Shown: positions 1-10,145, counted from the first letter of the stretch. The stretch: 64,000 bases of DNA from Stenotrophomonas sp. SAU14A_NAIMI4_8 (GCF_003086695.1 NZ_CP025999.1:3796344-3860343), one strand, 5' to 3'. The notes: generated from the letters alone by a model not told the origin. Numbers and translations: made by a program.

Positions 1-21
1 AACGAAGACATCGGCGAATAA
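1..21 (+). CDS. 3' end of a gene that starts outside the window
   Basis: The first seven codons read NEDIGE followed by TAA. This looks like the tail of a gene entering from the left. It is too short to identify. The only support is an open frame and the absence of any other gene before position 222. Confidence 0.3.
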   Translation, partial: NEDIGE

Positions 22-66
22 GCCGCCGCGCCGTGAAGGCGCTGCACGCTTTATGAATTCTTCAGC

Positions 67-88
67 GCCGGCACCGCCTTGTGCCGGC
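67..88 (+). terminator. perfect 8-bp hairpin, possible terminator of the upstream gene
   Basis: GCCGGCAC and GTGCCGGC flank a CGCCTT loop about 45 bases after the preceding stop codon. No T-run follows, so a classical intrinsic terminator is not proven. It could also be a short REP-like palindrome. Confidence 0.3.
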
Positions 89-221
89 TGCGTCTGCGGC
101 GTTGCGTGCGCACTGCTGCACAGTCAGCCACGTCAGTTGCACACACGCCACTAACATCGCGTGCACGCAAGGGGCCTACGGTGGAATGCACCGGGGCCCG
201 TTGCTCCGGCGGAGCCAGCCG

Positions 222-482
222 ATGAGCGCGCACGCCGCACCTTCCCTGCCCGACCACCCGGCCCTTGCCGGCATCCGCGAACGCCTGCGCCAGCAGTTCG
301 CGCTGCACCGCCGTGGCGCGCCGTTCTGGGCTGCCTACCAAGGCCTGCAGCTGGAAGTGATGCGCGAGCACCCGCGCGATCAGGTGCAGCTGTGCAATGC
401 CATGGCCGACATGGCCGAAGCACTGGGCGCGGTGGAGCATGCGCAACTGCTGGATGCGCACACCGGATGCACGCCGCACTGA
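222..482 (+). CDS. small unknown protein, 86 residues
   Basis: I do not recognise the family. The protein is soluble, slightly acidic, without signal peptide or membrane segment, and looks mostly helical. The ATG at 222 is preferred over an upstream in-frame ATG at 81 because GGAG lies 7 bases before it, and because the sequence upstream of 222 reads as low-complexity Arg/Ala/Cys-rich text typical of spurious GC-rich frames. It is followed at 558 by another small gene on the same strand, and the two may be co-transcribed. Confidence 0.55.
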   Translation: MSAHAAPSLPDHPALAGIRERLRQQFALHRRGAPFWAAYQGLQLEVMREHPRDQVQLCNAMADMAEALGAVEHAQLLDAHTGCTPH

Positions 483-557
483 CACTGCATGCACCGGCAA
501 CCCACGACACTCGGCATCAGCCCCCACTCCCTTTCACCTTCTGCCCATTGGATCGTC

Positions 558-884
558 ATGCACGCTGAAGTCCCCACCATTCCCCCGGTCATCAATGTCG
601 ACGCCGAGCTGGACCACTGGCGCCGCCAGCATGCCGATGGCGCGCTTGCGCACAACTCGTTCGGTTCGTACGTGCCGTGGGTCAAGTTCGCCTGCGATTC
701 GCTGATCACCCAGCCGCGTGCCAGTGATGCGCAGCGCGACGAGATGTTCCAGACCCAGTACGCCCTGCAGATCATGCCGCGCCTGACCGAGGCGCAGGCC
801 CGCGAGTTCGTCGAACGCTGCTGGCAGCACGTCTACCAGAGCAGCCCGGTACGCAGCCAGCAGGCGCCGCGCCTGCGCGCCTGA
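558..884 (+). CDS. small unknown protein, 108 residues
   Basis: Unrecognised soluble protein. The segment VDAELDHWRRQHADG near the N-terminus and LTEAQAREFVERCWQHVY near the C-terminus are well-formed amphipathic helices, so it is probably a real helical protein. The ATG at 558 is chosen because the region upstream in frame (from 489) has no protein-like character. It sits 75 bases after the preceding small gene and 70 bases before the iron-permease-like gene, all on the same strand. Confidence 0.6.
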   Translation: MHAEVPTIPPVINVDAELDHWRRQHADGALAHNSFGSYVPWVKFACDSLITQPRASDAQRDEMFQTQYALQIMPRLTEAQAREFVERCWQHVYQSSPVRSQQAPRLRA

Positions 885-954
885 GCCGCGCTGCTGCACG
901 GCCCGTGCACGGGCCGCTGCCGATCATCCGCGTCATTCCCCTGGAACGACCCCG

Positions 955-1377
955 ATGAGCGCACGCAACCTGTTCAACACCCTGGCCAAGAAGGCCTCCG
1001 CCGCGGCCGGCTCGCCGTGGACCTTCCTGACGGCGATCAGCATCGTGGTGCTGTGGGGTATCAGCGGCCCGGTGTTCGGCTTCAACGACACCTGGCAGCT
1101 GGTCATCAATACCGGCACCACCATCATCACCTTCCTGATGGTGTTCCTGATCCAGCACACGCAGAACTCTGATACCGCGGCGATGCAGATCAAGCTGGAC
1201 GAGCTGATCCGCGCCACGGCCGATGCCAACAACGAGTTGCTGGATCTGGAAGAGATGGATGAGGAGCGGCTGGAGGAGATCCGCGCCGAGTACGAGCGCA
1301 TGGCCCGCGAGGCGGGTGACGCGCTGGCGCGGGTGCGCGCATGCCGCGTTCCCCCGCGCGATGATGAAGCCGTGTAA
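955..1377 (+). CDS. low-affinity iron permease family small membrane protein
   Basis: 140 residues. Residues about 19-38 and 47-67 form two hydrophobic helices, the second ending in the motif VFLIQHTQNSDTAAMQIKLDEL, abbreviated here as FLIQHTQN..D..A...KLDEL, which is the hallmark of the bacterial low-affinity iron permease (Fet4-like, DUF/PF04120) family. The acidic C-terminal half is predicted to be helical and cytoplasmic. The transport role is assumed from the family name and is not well proven in bacteria. Upstream AACGACCCCG gives only a weak ribosome binding site. Confidence 0.7.
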   Translation: MSARNLFNTLAKKASAAAGSPWTFLTAISIVVLWGISGPVFGFNDTWQLVINTGTTIITFLMVFLIQHTQNSDTAAMQIKLDELIRATADANNELLDLEEMDEERLEEIRAEYERMAREAGDALARVRACRVPPRDDEAV

Positions 1378-1544
1378 CGCCCGCGCCTGCAATCCCGCTT
1401 CGGTAGATGCCAACCTTGGTTGGCATGCTCTTCAACGCCCGCGCCCGCAATCCCGCTTTGGTAGATGCCAACCTTGGTTGGCATGCTTTTCAACGCACGT
1501 GCCTGCCACGTGCCTGCGTTGTGCCAACCAAGGTTGGCACCTAC
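1376..1544. repeat. two tandem 58-bp repeats carrying GTAG palindromes, plus one inverted copy
   Basis: A 58-bp unit at 1376-1433 is repeated almost exactly at 1434-1491, with a third partial unit starting at 1492. Each full unit holds a GTAG-headed palindrome (GATGCCAACC and GGTTGGCATG) at 1403-1428 and 1461-1486. An inverted relative, GTGCCAACC/GGTTGGCAC followed by CTACC, is at 1521-1544. These match the SMAG type of REP-like element. The array lies between the convergent iron-permease-like gene and smeF, where it may act as a transcript end. Confidence 0.8.
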
Positions 1545-1597
1545 CAGAGCCAAGGCAACCTCGCGCGGCCTGCGCTGGGCCGTGCCGGGGGCGCGGC

Positions 1598-2983
1598 TCA
1601 GCTGCGCTCGCGCCAGCCGCCGCCCAGTACCTTGTACAGGGTGATGCGGTTGGCCTGCTGCGCCAGCTGCGCCTGCAGCTGGGTCTGCTGTGCGCTGTAG
1701 GCGGTGCGGCGCGCGTCGAGCAGGGTGACGAAGCTGTCCAGGCCGGCGTCATAGCGTGCCTGCGACAGACGATTGGCCAGTTCTGCGGCCTCCACCAGGC
1801 GCTGCTGCGAGGCCACCTGCTCGTCCAGGCTGACGTTCAGCGCCAGCGCATCGGCGGTTTCGCGGAAACCGGTCTGGATCGACTTTTCATACTCGGCCAG
1901 TGCGATATCACGCTCGGCATTGGCCACGGCCAGGTTCGCGCGCAGCTTGCCGCCCTGGAAGATCGGCAGGGTGATGGTCGGCAGGAAGCTCCACACCCGC
2001 GTGCCACTGTCGAACAGCCCGGACAGTTCACCGGAACTGCTGCCCACGCTGCCGGTCAGCTTGATGCTCGGGAAGAACGCGGCGCGCGCGGCACCGATGT
2101 TGGCGTTGGCGGCCAACAGCTGGTGTTCGGCGGCCATGATGTCCGGGCGCTGCAGCAGCACGTCGCTGGGCAGGCCCGCCGGCGGCGGCGCCAGCGCCAG
2201 CACCTGCGGTGCGATGCTGTCCGGCAGCAGCGCCGGATCGACCTGGCCGCCTGCCAGCAGCGCCAGGGCATTGCGGTCCTGCGCCAACTGCCCGCGCAGG
2301 CGCGCGGCGTCGGTGCGCGCGGTTTCCACCAGCGTGCGGGTCTGGCTCAGTTCCAGGCCCGAACTGCCACCGCGCTCGTGGCGTGCTTCGGCCAGGCGCA
2401 GCGAATCCTCGTAGGTCTTCAGGGTCGCTTCGGCAATCTTCAGCTGCTGCTGGTCGGCGCCGTAGGTCAGCCATGCGGTGGCGGTCTCGGCCACCAGGCT
2501 CAGCTGCGCGTTGCGTCGGTTGGCTGCCACGGCGAAGTACTGCTGCAGCGCCGCTTCGCTCAGGTTACGCACGCGGCCGAACAGGTCCAGTTCGAACTCA
2601 GCCACGCCCAGGTTGGCGCTGAACTGTTCGCTGACCGGCACATCACCGCCGCTGCGCTGCATCTGCCCCTGCGCGGTCAGCGCAGGCACGCGGTCGGCGC
2701 GCTGTACGCGGTACTGGCCGCGCGCCTTTTCCACGTTCAGTACGGCCACGCGCAGGTCGCGGTTGTTGGCCAGGGCCTGGTCGATCACCTCCTGCAGGCG
2801 CGCATCGGTGAAGAAATCGCGCCAGCCGACGGCGGCCGCATCGGCCACCTCACCTTCGGTTGCCTCAGCCGGCCACTGCGCGGGAATGCCCGGGGCGACG
2901 GCGGTGTTCTTCGGCACCAGGGTGGAACAGCCGCCCAGCACAAGGGCCACGGCGGCAGAAAGAACAAGGGTATGGAATTTCAT
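1598..2983 (-). CDS. smeF: SmeF outer membrane efflux lipoprotein (TolC/OprM family)
   Basis: 461 residues, normal for OprM-type channels. It starts with a lipoprotein signal ending in LGGC (Cys19). Two outer-membrane-efflux repeats follow, with typical text such as ANNRDLRVAVLNVEKARGQY and RPDIMAAEHQLLAANANIG. It forms the outer membrane exit duct for the SmeDE pump. It is the last gene of the minus-strand operon, 58 bases after smeE. The assignment to SmeF rather than another OprM homologue rests on the smeT-smeD-smeE context. Confidence 0.9.
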   Translation of the reverse strand: MKFHTLVLSAAVALVLGGCSTLVPKNTAVAPGIPAQWPAEATEGEVADAAAVGWRDFFTDARLQEVIDQALANNRDLRVAVLNVEKARGQYRVQRADRVPALTAQGQMQRSGGDVPVSEQFSANLGVAEFELDLFGRVRNLSEAALQQYFAVAANRRNAQLSLVAETATAWLTYGADQQQLKIAEATLKTYEDSLRLAEARHERGGSSGLELSQTRTLVETARTDAARLRGQLAQDRNALALLAGGQVDPALLPDSIAPQVLALAPPPAGLPSDVLLQRPDIMAAEHQLLAANANIGAARAAFFPSIKLTGSVGSSSGELSGLFDSGTRVWSFLPTITLPIFQGGKLRANLAVANAERDIALAEYEKSIQTGFRETADALALNVSLDEQVASQQRLVEAAELANRLSQARYDAGLDSFVTLLDARRTAYSAQQTQLQAQLAQQANRITLYKVLGGGWRERS

Positions 2984-3041
2984 GGCGACACCTTGGGGTC
3001 ACGATGGCGGCGCCGGACAGGGCCCGGCGCCGCCGGCAGGG

Positions 3042-6000
3042 TTACGCCGCGGTCTTGCGCTTGAACACGCGCTGCACGACCACGAAGAACAACGGGATGA
3101 AGAACACGCCCAGCACGGTGCCGACCAGCATGCCGCCCAGCACGCCGGTGCCGATGGCACGCTGCGCACCGGAACCCGCGCCGGAGGCGATGGCCAGCGG
3201 CAGCACGCCCAGACCGAAGGCCAGCGAGGTCATGATGATCGGGCGCAGACGGTCACGCACGGCGTGCATGGTCGCTTCGATCAGGCCAACGCCCTTCTCC
3301 AGGTTTTCCTTGGCGAACTCCACGATCAGGATCGCGTTCTTGCTGGTCAGGCCCACCGTGGTCAGCATCGCCACCTGGAAGTAGATGTCGCGCTCCATGC
3401 CACGGAAGGTGTTGGCCAGCACGGCACCCAGGATGCCCAGCGGCGCCACCAGCAGCACCGAGGTCGGCACGCTCCAGCTTTCATACAACGCGGCCAGGCA
3501 CAGGAACACGATCATCAGCGACAGCGTGTACAACAGCGGGGTCTGCGAACCGGCCTGGCGTTCCTGGTAGGACAGCGCCGTCCATTCGATCTCGAAGCCC
3601 GGCGGCAGATCCTTGGCGATGCGCTCGATCTCGGCCATGGCATCGCCCGAGGCAACGCCGGCGGCCGGCTCACCCTGGATTTCCATCGCCGACACGCCGT
3701 TGTAGCGTTCCAGGCGCGGCGAACCGTAATCCCAGCGCTTGGTGGCGAAGGCACTGAACGGCACCATCTCGCCCTGCCCGTTCTTCACCGACCAGACGTT
3801 GAAGTCGTCCGGGTTCATGCGGAACGGTGCATCGGCCATCACGTACACGCGCTTGACCCGGCCACGATCGATGAAGTCATCGATGTAGCTGCTGCCCCAG
3901 GCCGCGGCCAGGGTGTTGTTGATCGAGCTGATCGACAGACCCAGCGCGTTGGCCTTTTCCACGTCCACGTCGATGCGCAGCTGCGGCGTATCTTCCTGGC
4001 CGTTGGGGCGCACGTTGGCCAGCAGCTTGCTCTGCCCCGCCGCACCCAGCAGCTGGTTGCGCGCGGCCAGCAGGGCGTCATGGCCCTTGCCGCTGGTGTC
4101 CTTCAGGAAGAACGTATAGCCCGAACCGATGCCCAGCTCCGGCATGGCCGGCGGCGGGAAGGCGAAGATGAAGGCGTCCTTGATCTGGCCCAGCGCGCCC
4201 ATCGCACGCCCGGTGATCGCACCCACGCTCTGGTCGGCATCACGCTCGCTCCAGTCCTTCAGCTTCACGAATGCCATGCCCGCGTTCTGGCCCATACCGG
4301 CGAAGCTGAAGCCCTGCACCGCGAAGATCGACTCGACCGCGTCGGCTTCGTTCTTCAGGAAGTGGTCTTCCAGCTTGGCCATCGCTTCCAGCGTGCGTTC
4401 CTGGGTGGCGCCGACCGGGGTCTGCACCAGCGCCATCATGATGCCCTGGTCTTCATTGGGCAGGAACGAGCTGGGCAGGCGCGCGAACAGCACGCCCATC
4501 ACCACGGCCAGCGCCAGGAAGATGCCCATGAAGCGCCACGGGCGGTGGATGATGCCCTTCACGCCGCGCTGGTAGGTTTCGCTGGAACGGTCGAAGCCGC
4601 GGTTGAAGCCGTTGAAGAAACGACCGACCAGGCCCTTGTGGGCCACGTGGTGCTCGCCCTTCTTCAGCGGCTTGAGCATGGTGGCACACAGCGCCGGGGT
4701 CAGCACGATCGCCACCAGCACCGACAGGGCCATGGCCGAAACAATGGTGGCCGAGAACTGGCGATAGATGATGCCGGTGGAGCCGCTCATGAAGGCCATC
4801 GGCACGAACACCGCCGACAGCACCAGGCCGATGCCCACCAGCGCGCCGGTGATCTGGCTCATCGACTTGCGGGTGGCTTCCAGCGGCGACAGGCCCTCTT
4901 CGGACATGATGCGTTCGACGTTCTCCACCACCACGATGGCGTCGTCCACCAGCAGGCCGATGGCCAGCACCATGGCGAACATGGTCAGCATGTTCACCGA
5001 GAAGCCCAGCGCAGCCAGCACCCCGAAGGTACCCAGCAGCACCACCGGCACCGCGATGGTGGGAATGAGGGTGGCGCGGAAGTTCTGCAGGAACAGGTAC
5101 ATCACCACGAACACCAGCACGATCGCTTCGATCAGGGTCTTGATGACGCCCTTGATCGAGACCTTCACGAACGGGGTGGTGTCGTACGGAATGACCGTTT
5201 CCAGGCCGGCCGGGAAGCTGGCCTTCATGTCATCCAGTGCCGCGCGCACGCCTTCGGCGGTATCCAGCGCGTTGGCGCCGGTGGCCAGGGTGATGGCGAT
5301 ACCGGTGGACGGCTTGCCGTTGTAGCGGGTGACGAAGTCGTAGCTTTCCGCGCCCAGTTCCACGCGGGCGACGTCGCCCAGGCGCAGTTCGCTGCCATCG
5401 GTACCACCGCGCACCAGGATGTTGCGGAACTGTTCCGGGGTCTGCAGGCGGTCCTGCGCGTTGATGGTGGCGTTGAGCTGCTGGCCCTTCACCGACGGTG
5501 CACCACCCAGCTGGCCGATGGCCACCTGTGCGTTCTGCGCGGTGATCGCCGCGGTCACTTCATCGACCGACAGCTTGTAGGTGTGCAGCTTGTTCGGGTC
5601 CAGCCAGATGCGCATGGCGTACTTGCCGCCGAACACCTGGATGTTGCCCACGCCCGGCACGCGGCTGAGCGTGTCGACGATGTTGGAGCCCACGTAGTCG
5701 GCGATGTCGTTGGCATCCATGCTGCCATCGTTGGACACAAAGCCCAGCACCTGCAGGAAGCCGCTGCTGGACTTGGCCACGTTGATGCCCTGCCGCTGTA
5801 CTTCCTGCGGCAGCAGCGGCATGGCCAGCTGCAGCTTGTTCTGCACCTGCACCTGGGCGATGTCCGGGTTGGTGCCGGCTTCGAAGGTGAGGGTGATGGT
5901 GGCCTGGCCGTTGGCCGAGCTGTTGGACGAGAAGTAGATCAGGCCATCCAGGCCCTTCATGTTCTGCTCGATGATCTGCGTGACCGAGTCCTCGACCACC

Positions 6001-6164
6001 TTGGCCGATGCACCCGGGTAGGTGGCGCTGATCTCGACGGCCGGCGGGGCCACTTCGGGATACATCGACACCGGCAGCTTCATCACCGCCAGCGCACCGG
6101 CCAGCATGATGATGATGGCGATCACCCACGCGAAGATGGGTCGATCAATAAAGAAACGTGCCAT
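3042..6164 (-). CDS. smeE: SmeE, RND-family multidrug proton antiporter
   Basis: 1040 residues, the usual length for AcrB-type inner membrane transporters. It begins [17 protein letters not shown]. The fourth transmembrane segment (about residues 400-415) carries the paired aspartates in [16 protein letters not shown] needed for proton relay. Two large periplasmic loops separate TM1-2 and TM7-8. The gene begins 12 bases after smeD. It forms a tripartite pump with SmeD and SmeF, which in S. maltophilia exports quinolones, tetracyclines and chloramphenicol. Confidence 0.93.
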   Translation of the reverse strand: MARFFIDRPIFAWVIAIIIMLAGALAVMKLPVSMYPEVAPPAVEISATYPGASAKVVEDSVTQIIEQNMKGLDGLIYFSSNSSANGQATITLTFEAGTNPDIAQVQVQNKLQLAMPLLPQEVQRQGINVAKSSSGFLQVLGFVSNDGSMDANDIADYVGSNIVDTLSRVPGVGNIQVFGGKYAMRIWLDPNKLHTYKLSVDEVTAAITAQNAQVAIGQLGGAPSVKGQQLNATINAQDRLQTPEQFRNILVRGGTDGSELRLGDVARVELGAESYDFVTRYNGKPSTGIAITLATGANALDTAEGVRAALDDMKASFPAGLETVIPYDTTPFVKVSIKGVIKTLIEAIVLVFVVMYLFLQNFRATLIPTIAVPVVLLGTFGVLAALGFSVNMLTMFAMVLAIGLLVDDAIVVVENVERIMSEEGLSPLEATRKSMSQITGALVGIGLVLSAVFVPMAFMSGSTGIIYRQFSATIVSAMALSVLVAIVLTPALCATMLKPLKKGEHHVAHKGLVGRFFNGFNRGFDRSSETYQRGVKGIIHRPWRFMGIFLALAVVMGVLFARLPSSFLPNEDQGIMMALVQTPVGATQERTLEAMAKLEDHFLKNEADAVESIFAVQGFSFAGMGQNAGMAFVKLKDWSERDADQSVGAITGRAMGALGQIKDAFIFAFPPPAMPELGIGSGYTFFLKDTSGKGHDALLAARNQLLGAAGQSKLLANVRPNGQEDTPQLRIDVDVEKANALGLSISSINNTLAAAWGSSYIDDFIDRGRVKRVYVMADAPFRMNPDDFNVWSVKNGQGEMVPFSAFATKRWDYGSPRLERYNGVSAMEIQGEPAAGVASGDAMAEIERIAKDLPPGFEIEWTALSYQERQAGSQTPLLYTLSLMIVFLCLAALYESWSVPTSVLLVAPLGILGAVLANTFRGMERDIYFQVAMLTTVGLTSKNAILIVEFAKENLEKGVGLIEATMHAVRDRLRPIIMTSLAFGLGVLPLAIASGAGSGAQRAIGTGVLGGMLVGTVLGVFFIPLFFVVVQRVFKRKTAA

Positions 6165-6176
6165 GGAATTCTCCGC

Positions 6177-7364
6177 TTACTTCGCGTCGCCGGCCGGCTG
6201 CGCGGCAGGCTGCGGGGCGGCGTCCGGCGTGGCCGGAGCAGCGCCCTTCTCGGTGGCCTGCACGGGCATGCCGGGGCCAATCTTCTGCAGGCCTTCAACG
6301 ATGACCTTGTCACCCGGCTGCAGGCCGTCCTCGACCAGCCACTTGTCGGCGATCGCGCGGCTGACCTTCACCGGACGCACTTCCACCTTGTTGTCCTTGC
6401 CCACCACCATGGCGCTGGTATCGCCCTTGGCGTCGCGGGCAATGCCCTGCATCGGCACCAGCACCGCATCGGCGCGCACGCCGCCGCCGATCACCGCGCG
6501 CACGTACATGCCCGGCATCAGCAGGCCATCGGGGTTGTCCACCTTCACCCGCAGCGCGTAGCTGCCGGTGGTCGGGTCCACGCTGACTTCGGAGAACTCC
6601 AGCGCGCCCTTGTGCGGGAACTCGCTGCCGTCTTCCAGCAGGATGGTGACCGGCAGGGTCTGGTTGTCCTGCAGGCGACCGGCGGCCAGTTCGCGGCGCA
6701 GCTGCAGCAGCTCGGCCGAGGACTGGGTCAGGTCAACGTAGATCGGGCTGAGCTGCTGGACGGTCGCCAGCGCGTCGGCCTGGCCGGCGCTGACCAGCGC
6801 ACCCTGGGTGACGCTGGACTTGCCGATGCGGCCGCTGATGGGCGCGGTGATGCGGGCATAGCCCAGGGTGACGTTGGCCGCATCCAGCGAGGCCTTGGCG
6901 GCACCGACATCGGCCTCGGCCTGCTTCTGCGCGGCCACGGCGTTTTCCAGGTCCTGCTGGCTGACCGCATCGACCTTGGCCAGTTCGGTAATGCGCTTGG
7001 CGCTCAGGCGCGCGGCGTTGGCGGTGGCTTCGGCGCGGGCCAACTGGGCGCGGGCGCTGTTGGCCTGGGCGCGGTAACTGGCGTCTTCAATCTGGTACAG
7101 CGGCTGCCCTTCCTTCACCAGGCCGCCTTCGGCGAACAGCCGCTTGGCCACGATGCCGCTGACCTGCGGGCGCACTTCGGCCACCAGGAAAGCATTGGTG
7201 CGGCCCGGCAGCTCGCGGGTCAGGCCCACGCTTTCCGACTTCAGGGTGACCACGGTCACCTGGCCGGGGCCTTGCTGGGGCTGTTCGGGTTGGCCACCGC
7301 AGGCGGCCACGGTCGCGGCGATGGCCAGCGACAGCAGGAAAGGACGGATTCGGGTCAGGTGCAT
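6177..7364 (-). CDS. smeD: SmeD, periplasmic adaptor (membrane fusion) lipoprotein
   Basis: 395 residues. The ATG at 7364 gives a lipoprotein signal ending VAAC (Cys22); frame further upstream is not protein-like. A lipoyl/barrel-sandwich half, a helical hairpin of repeated Ala/Glu-rich heptads (about residues 100-165) and the C-terminal membrane-proximal domain follow the order of AcrA/MexA. It links SmeE to SmeF. It is the first gene of smeDEF, divergent from smeT across 226 bases that carry the operator. Confidence 0.92.
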   Translation of the reverse strand: MHLTRIRPFLLSLAIAATVAACGGQPEQPQQGPGQVTVVTLKSESVGLTRELPGRTNAFLVAEVRPQVSGIVAKRLFAEGGLVKEGQPLYQIEDASYRAQANSARAQLARAEATANAARLSAKRITELAKVDAVSQQDLENAVAAQKQAEADVGAAKASLDAANVTLGYARITAPISGRIGKSSVTQGALVSAGQADALATVQQLSPIYVDLTQSSAELLQLRRELAAGRLQDNQTLPVTILLEDGSEFPHKGALEFSEVSVDPTTGSYALRVKVDNPDGLLMPGMYVRAVIGGGVRADAVLVPMQGIARDAKGDTSAMVVGKDNKVEVRPVKVSRAIADKWLVEDGLQPGDKVIVEGLQKIGPGMPVQATEKGAAPATPDAAPQPAAQPAGDAK

Positions 7365-7508
7365 GGGGCTGGGGGCTCGCGACAAGGGGGAATTCTCAGG
7401 GCGCCCTGATACGACTGCCGGGCGCCAGAAGGCGGGCTGGGTGGTCGCAGAGGGAGCCCTCCCCGAGGCATGGGCTGACGCACATACACGGCGGGGAGCG
7501 TGGATGCG

Positions 7509-7549
7509 AAATATACATACATGCTTGTTTGTTTGTAAAGCGGTACAAT
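7509..7549. promoter_or_regulatory. smeT/smeD divergent promoter with SmeT pseudopalindrome
   Basis: This is the only AT-rich patch between the two genes. TACATACA (7514-7521) and TGTTTGTA (7530-7537) are inverted arms differing at one position around an 8-base centre. It matches my memory of the SmeT operator, a pseudopalindrome of about 28 bp. TATATT on the minus strand (7510-7515) is a candidate -10 for smeDEF and TACAAT on the plus strand (7544-7549) a candidate -10 for smeT. Both overlap or touch the operator, so SmeT would repress both directions. Confidence 0.75.
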
Positions 7550-7590
7550 TCAGCCAGGTTTCACCGGCATTCGTACCCACTCACCGACCC

Positions 7591-8244
7591 ATGGCGCGCA
7601 AGACCAAAGAGGACACCCAGGCCACCCGCGAAGGCATCCTTGATGCGGCCGAGGCCTGTTTCCATGAACACGGGGTGGCCCGCACCACGCTGGAGATGAT
7701 CGGCGCGCGCGCCGGCTATACCCGCGGCGCGGTGTACTGGCACTTCAAGAACAAGACCGAGGTGCTGGCCGCGATCATCCAGCGGGTGCACCTGCCCTTC
7801 ATGCAGGAGCTGGAACGCACGTCCAGCGATGAGCGGCAGACGCCGATCCACGACCTGCGCGCGGTGATGATCTATTCGTTCATCGAACTGTCCGAGGACG
7901 AGCGCCTGCGCAAGACCATGGAAATCATGCTGCGCAGTGATGCCTCGTCGGAAAGCCGGGCGCTGGCCGAACTGCAGCAGTCCGGTTTCCGCGATGCGCT
8001 GGACCGGATGGAACGTGCGCTGCGCCGGGCGCAGGACCTGGGCCAGCTGCGCGCCGGTGCCGACCCGAAGATTGCCGCGCGCATGCTGCACGCCACCGTG
8101 CTGGGCGTGCTGCACGGGGCGATGGTGGAACCGGAGCTGATGGACCTCAAGCGCGACGGCATGCTGGCGCTGGACATGACCCTGGCCGCCTACGTGAAGG
8201 ACGGCGTGTTCGTGCCGGGATCGATTCCCGAGCCGCTGCCGTAG
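7591..8244 (+). CDS. smeT: SmeT, TetR-family repressor of smeDEF
   Basis: 217 residues. Residues about 10-57 are a TetR DNA-binding domain (EGILDAAEACFHEHGVARTT..GYTRGAVYWHFKNKTEVL), followed by an AcrR/TtgR-like ligand domain. The sequence is very close to what I recall of S. maltophilia SmeT. Loss of SmeT causes smeDEF overproduction and multidrug resistance; nothing here suggests a broken gene. The stop codon TAG is part of a GTAG repeat element (8241-8279). Confidence 0.92.
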   Translation: MARKTKEDTQATREGILDAAEACFHEHGVARTTLEMIGARAGYTRGAVYWHFKNKTEVLAAIIQRVHLPFMQELERTSSDERQTPIHDLRAVMIYSFIELSEDERLRKTMEIMLRSDASSESRALAELQQSGFRDALDRMERALRRAQDLGQLRAGADPKIAARMLHATVLGVLHGAMVEPELMDLKRDGMLALDMTLAAYVKDGVFVPGSIPEPLP

Positions 8245-8279
8245 CGTCGGAGCCCTCGCGATGCGAGGGATCCGACCCC
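8241..8279. repeat. GTAG palindrome overlapping the smeT stop codon
   Basis: GTAGCGTCGGAGCCCTCGCG leads into an inverted GAGGGATCCGAC, forming a hairpin. The TAG of the GTAG head is the stop codon of smeT. Its body is related to the GGGGTCAGAGCC...GATCCGACCCC half of the 116-bp repeats downstream. Confidence 0.7.
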
Positions 8280-8281
8280 AT

Positions 8282-8305
8282 GAAAAAGGCCGCCTTTCGG
8301 CGGCC
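8282..8305 (-). terminator. intrinsic terminator reading leftward
   Basis: GGCCGCC and GGCGGCC flank a four-base loop. On the minus strand the hairpin is followed directly by TTTTT (complement of 8283-8287). It would stop minus-strand transcripts coming from hslU before they run antisense into smeT. On the plus strand there is no T-run. Confidence 0.6.
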
Positions 8306-8317
8306 TCATGCGTTATG

Positions 8318-8710
8318 GGTCGGGGGGTCAGAGCCCTCGCTGGCGCGAGGGATCCGACCCCATCCCGCGCTACCTGGTAGATCCACGCCATGCGTGGATG
8401 GGCACGTGCATGGAATCCGACCTCATGCACTACGGGTCCGGGGTCAGAGCCCTCGCTGGCGCGAGGGTTCCGACCCTGCCCCGCGCTACCTGGTAGATCC
8501 ACGCCATGCGTGGATGGGCACGTGCATGGAATCCGACCTCATGCACTACGGGTCCGGGGTCAGAGCCCTCGCTGGCGCGAGGGATCCGACCCCATCCCGC
8601 ACTACCTGGTAGATCCACGCCATGCGTGGATGGGCACGTGCATGGAATCCGACCTCATGCACTACGGGTCCGGGGTCAGAGCCCTCGCTGGCGCGAGGGA
8701 TCCGACCCCG
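8318..8710. repeat. 116-bp tandem repeat, about 3.4 copies
   Basis: The segment starting TCAGAGCCCTCGCTGGCGCG recurs at 8328, 8444, 8560 and 8676, an exact period of 116 bases with only a few substitutions between units. Each unit contains two palindromes: a GGGGTCAGAGCC...GGATCCGACCCC hairpin and a GTAGATCCACGCCATGCGTG element. No gene is present in 8245-8717. The fourth unit is cut after the first hairpin, 8 bases before the hslU stop codon. Confidence 0.92.
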
Positions 8711-8717
8711 TCTGGCA

Positions 8718-10091
8718 TTACAGGATGTAGCGGCTCAGATCCGGGTCCTGCACCAGTTCGCCCAGGTGCGCATCGACGTACGCACTGTCGATGGCCAGGG
8801 TCTCACCATCACGGTCCGGTGCTTCGTAGCTGAGCGAATCCAGCAGGCGTTCCAGCACGGTGTGCAGACGACGGGCACCGATGTTCTCCTGGCGCTCGTT
8901 CACCTGGAAGGCGATCTCGGCCAGACGATCAATGGCATCGGCGGTGAAGCTGACCTTGACACCTTCGGTGGCCAACAGCGCTTCATACTGCTTGGTCAGC
9001 GCGGCCTTGGGCTCGGTCAGGATGCGCACGAAATCGCTCTTGCTCAGCGCGCCAAGTTCCACGCGGATCGGGAAACGACCCTGCAGTTCCGGAATCAGGT
9101 CGCTGGGCTTGGCCAGGTGGAACGCACCGGAGGCGATGAACAGGATGTGGTCGGTCTTGATCGTGCCGTACTTGGTGGACACGTTGGAACCTTCCACCAG
9201 CGGCAGCAGGTCGCGCTGCACGCCTTCGCGCGACACATCGCCACCACCCACGTTGTCTCCGCGCTTGGCGACCTTGTCGATCTCGTCGATGAAGACGATG
9301 CCGTGCTGTTCGCAGGCTTCGATCGCGGCAGTGCGGATGTCGTCTTCGTTGACCAGCTTGCCGGCTTCTTCTTCCACCAGCAGCGGGCGCGCGGCCTTGA
9401 TGGTCAGCGTGCGCTTGTGCGCCTTGGCGCCACCGCCCAGGTTGGCGAACATCGACTTCAGCTGCTGGCCCATTTCTTCCATGCCCGGCGGGGTCATGAT
9501 GTCCATGCTGACGTTGGCGGCCAGGTCCAGTTCGATCTCGCGCTCGTCCAGCTCGCCGCTGCGCAGCATCTTGCGGAACTTGATGCGGGTTTCGTTGTCC
9601 TGCGCCGACGGTTCGTTGCGTGCGGCTTCCGGATCGAAACCGATGCCGCCACTACGGCGCGGCAGCAGCGCATCCAGGATGCGGTCTTCGGCACGCTCTT
9701 CGGCCTGCGTGCGCACGCGCACCTTGGCCTGCTCGCGGTAGAGCTTGACCGCGGTGTCGGCCAGGTCACGGATGATCTGTTCCACGTCCTTGCCGACGTA
9801 GCCCACTTCGGTGAAGCGGGTCGCTTCGACCTTCACGAACGGCGCATTGGCCAGGGTGGCCAGGCGGCGTGCGATCTCGGTCTTGCCCACGCCGGTGGGG
9901 CCGATCATCAGGATGTTCTTCGGCATCACTTCATTGCGCAGCTCGGCAGGCAGCTGCATGCGGCGCCAGCGGTTGCGCAGGGCGATGGCCACCGCGCGCT
10001 TGGCGTCGTGCTGGCCCACGATATGCCGGTCCAGTTCCTGCACGATCTCGCGCGGGGTCATGGTGGCAGAGGAAACTTCGATCTTCGACAT
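8718..10091 (-). CDS. hslU: HslU, ATPase subunit of the HslUV protease
   Basis: 457 residues from the ATG at 10091. An in-frame GTG at 10103 would add four residues, and neither start has a strong ribosome binding site. Walker A GPTGVGKT lies at about 64-71 and Walker B FIDEIDK near the middle. The HslU-specific I-domain lies between them and the C-terminus ends in the expected LSRYIL tail, which docks on HslV. It unfolds substrates and feeds them to HslV in the cytoplasm. It lies 89 bases after hslV. Confidence 0.96.
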   Translation of the reverse strand: MSKIEVSSATMTPREIVQELDRHIVGQHDAKRAVAIALRNRWRRMQLPAELRNEVMPKNILMIGPTGVGKTEIARRLATLANAPFVKVEATRFTEVGYVGKDVEQIIRDLADTAVKLYREQAKVRVRTQAEERAEDRILDALLPRRSGGIGFDPEAARNEPSAQDNETRIKFRKMLRSGELDEREIELDLAANVSMDIMTPPGMEEMGQQLKSMFANLGGGAKAHKRTLTIKAARPLLVEEEAGKLVNEDDIRTAAIEACEQHGIVFIDEIDKVAKRGDNVGGGDVSREGVQRDLLPLVEGSNVSTKYGTIKTDHILFIASGAFHLAKPSDLIPELQGRFPIRVELGALSKSDFVRILTEPKAALTKQYEALLATEGVKVSFTADAIDRLAEIAFQVNERQENIGARRLHTVLERLLDSLSYEAPDRDGETLAIDSAYVDAHLGELVQDPDLSRYIL

Positions 10092-10145
10092 GGATGTGCT
10101 CACGAATGCGTTGTCGATGACGCCGGAACCGAACGGCTCCGGCCG

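Noticed and set aside
2478..7409. Very long open frame (about 1640 codons) on the plus strand opposite smeE and smeF.
   Set aside because: It is an antisense shadow of high-GC coding sequence: very His/Gln/Arg/Gly-rich with no recognisable domain, while the minus strand has complete, well-known proteins.
8318..8710. CRISPR array.
   Set aside because: The 116-bp units repeat across their whole length with no unique spacers and contain REP-like palindromes.
10089..10103. Alternative GTG start of hslU giving four extra residues.
   Set aside because: Neither start has a clear ribosome binding site; ATG at 10091 preferred as the commoner start codon and closer to the family N-terminus.
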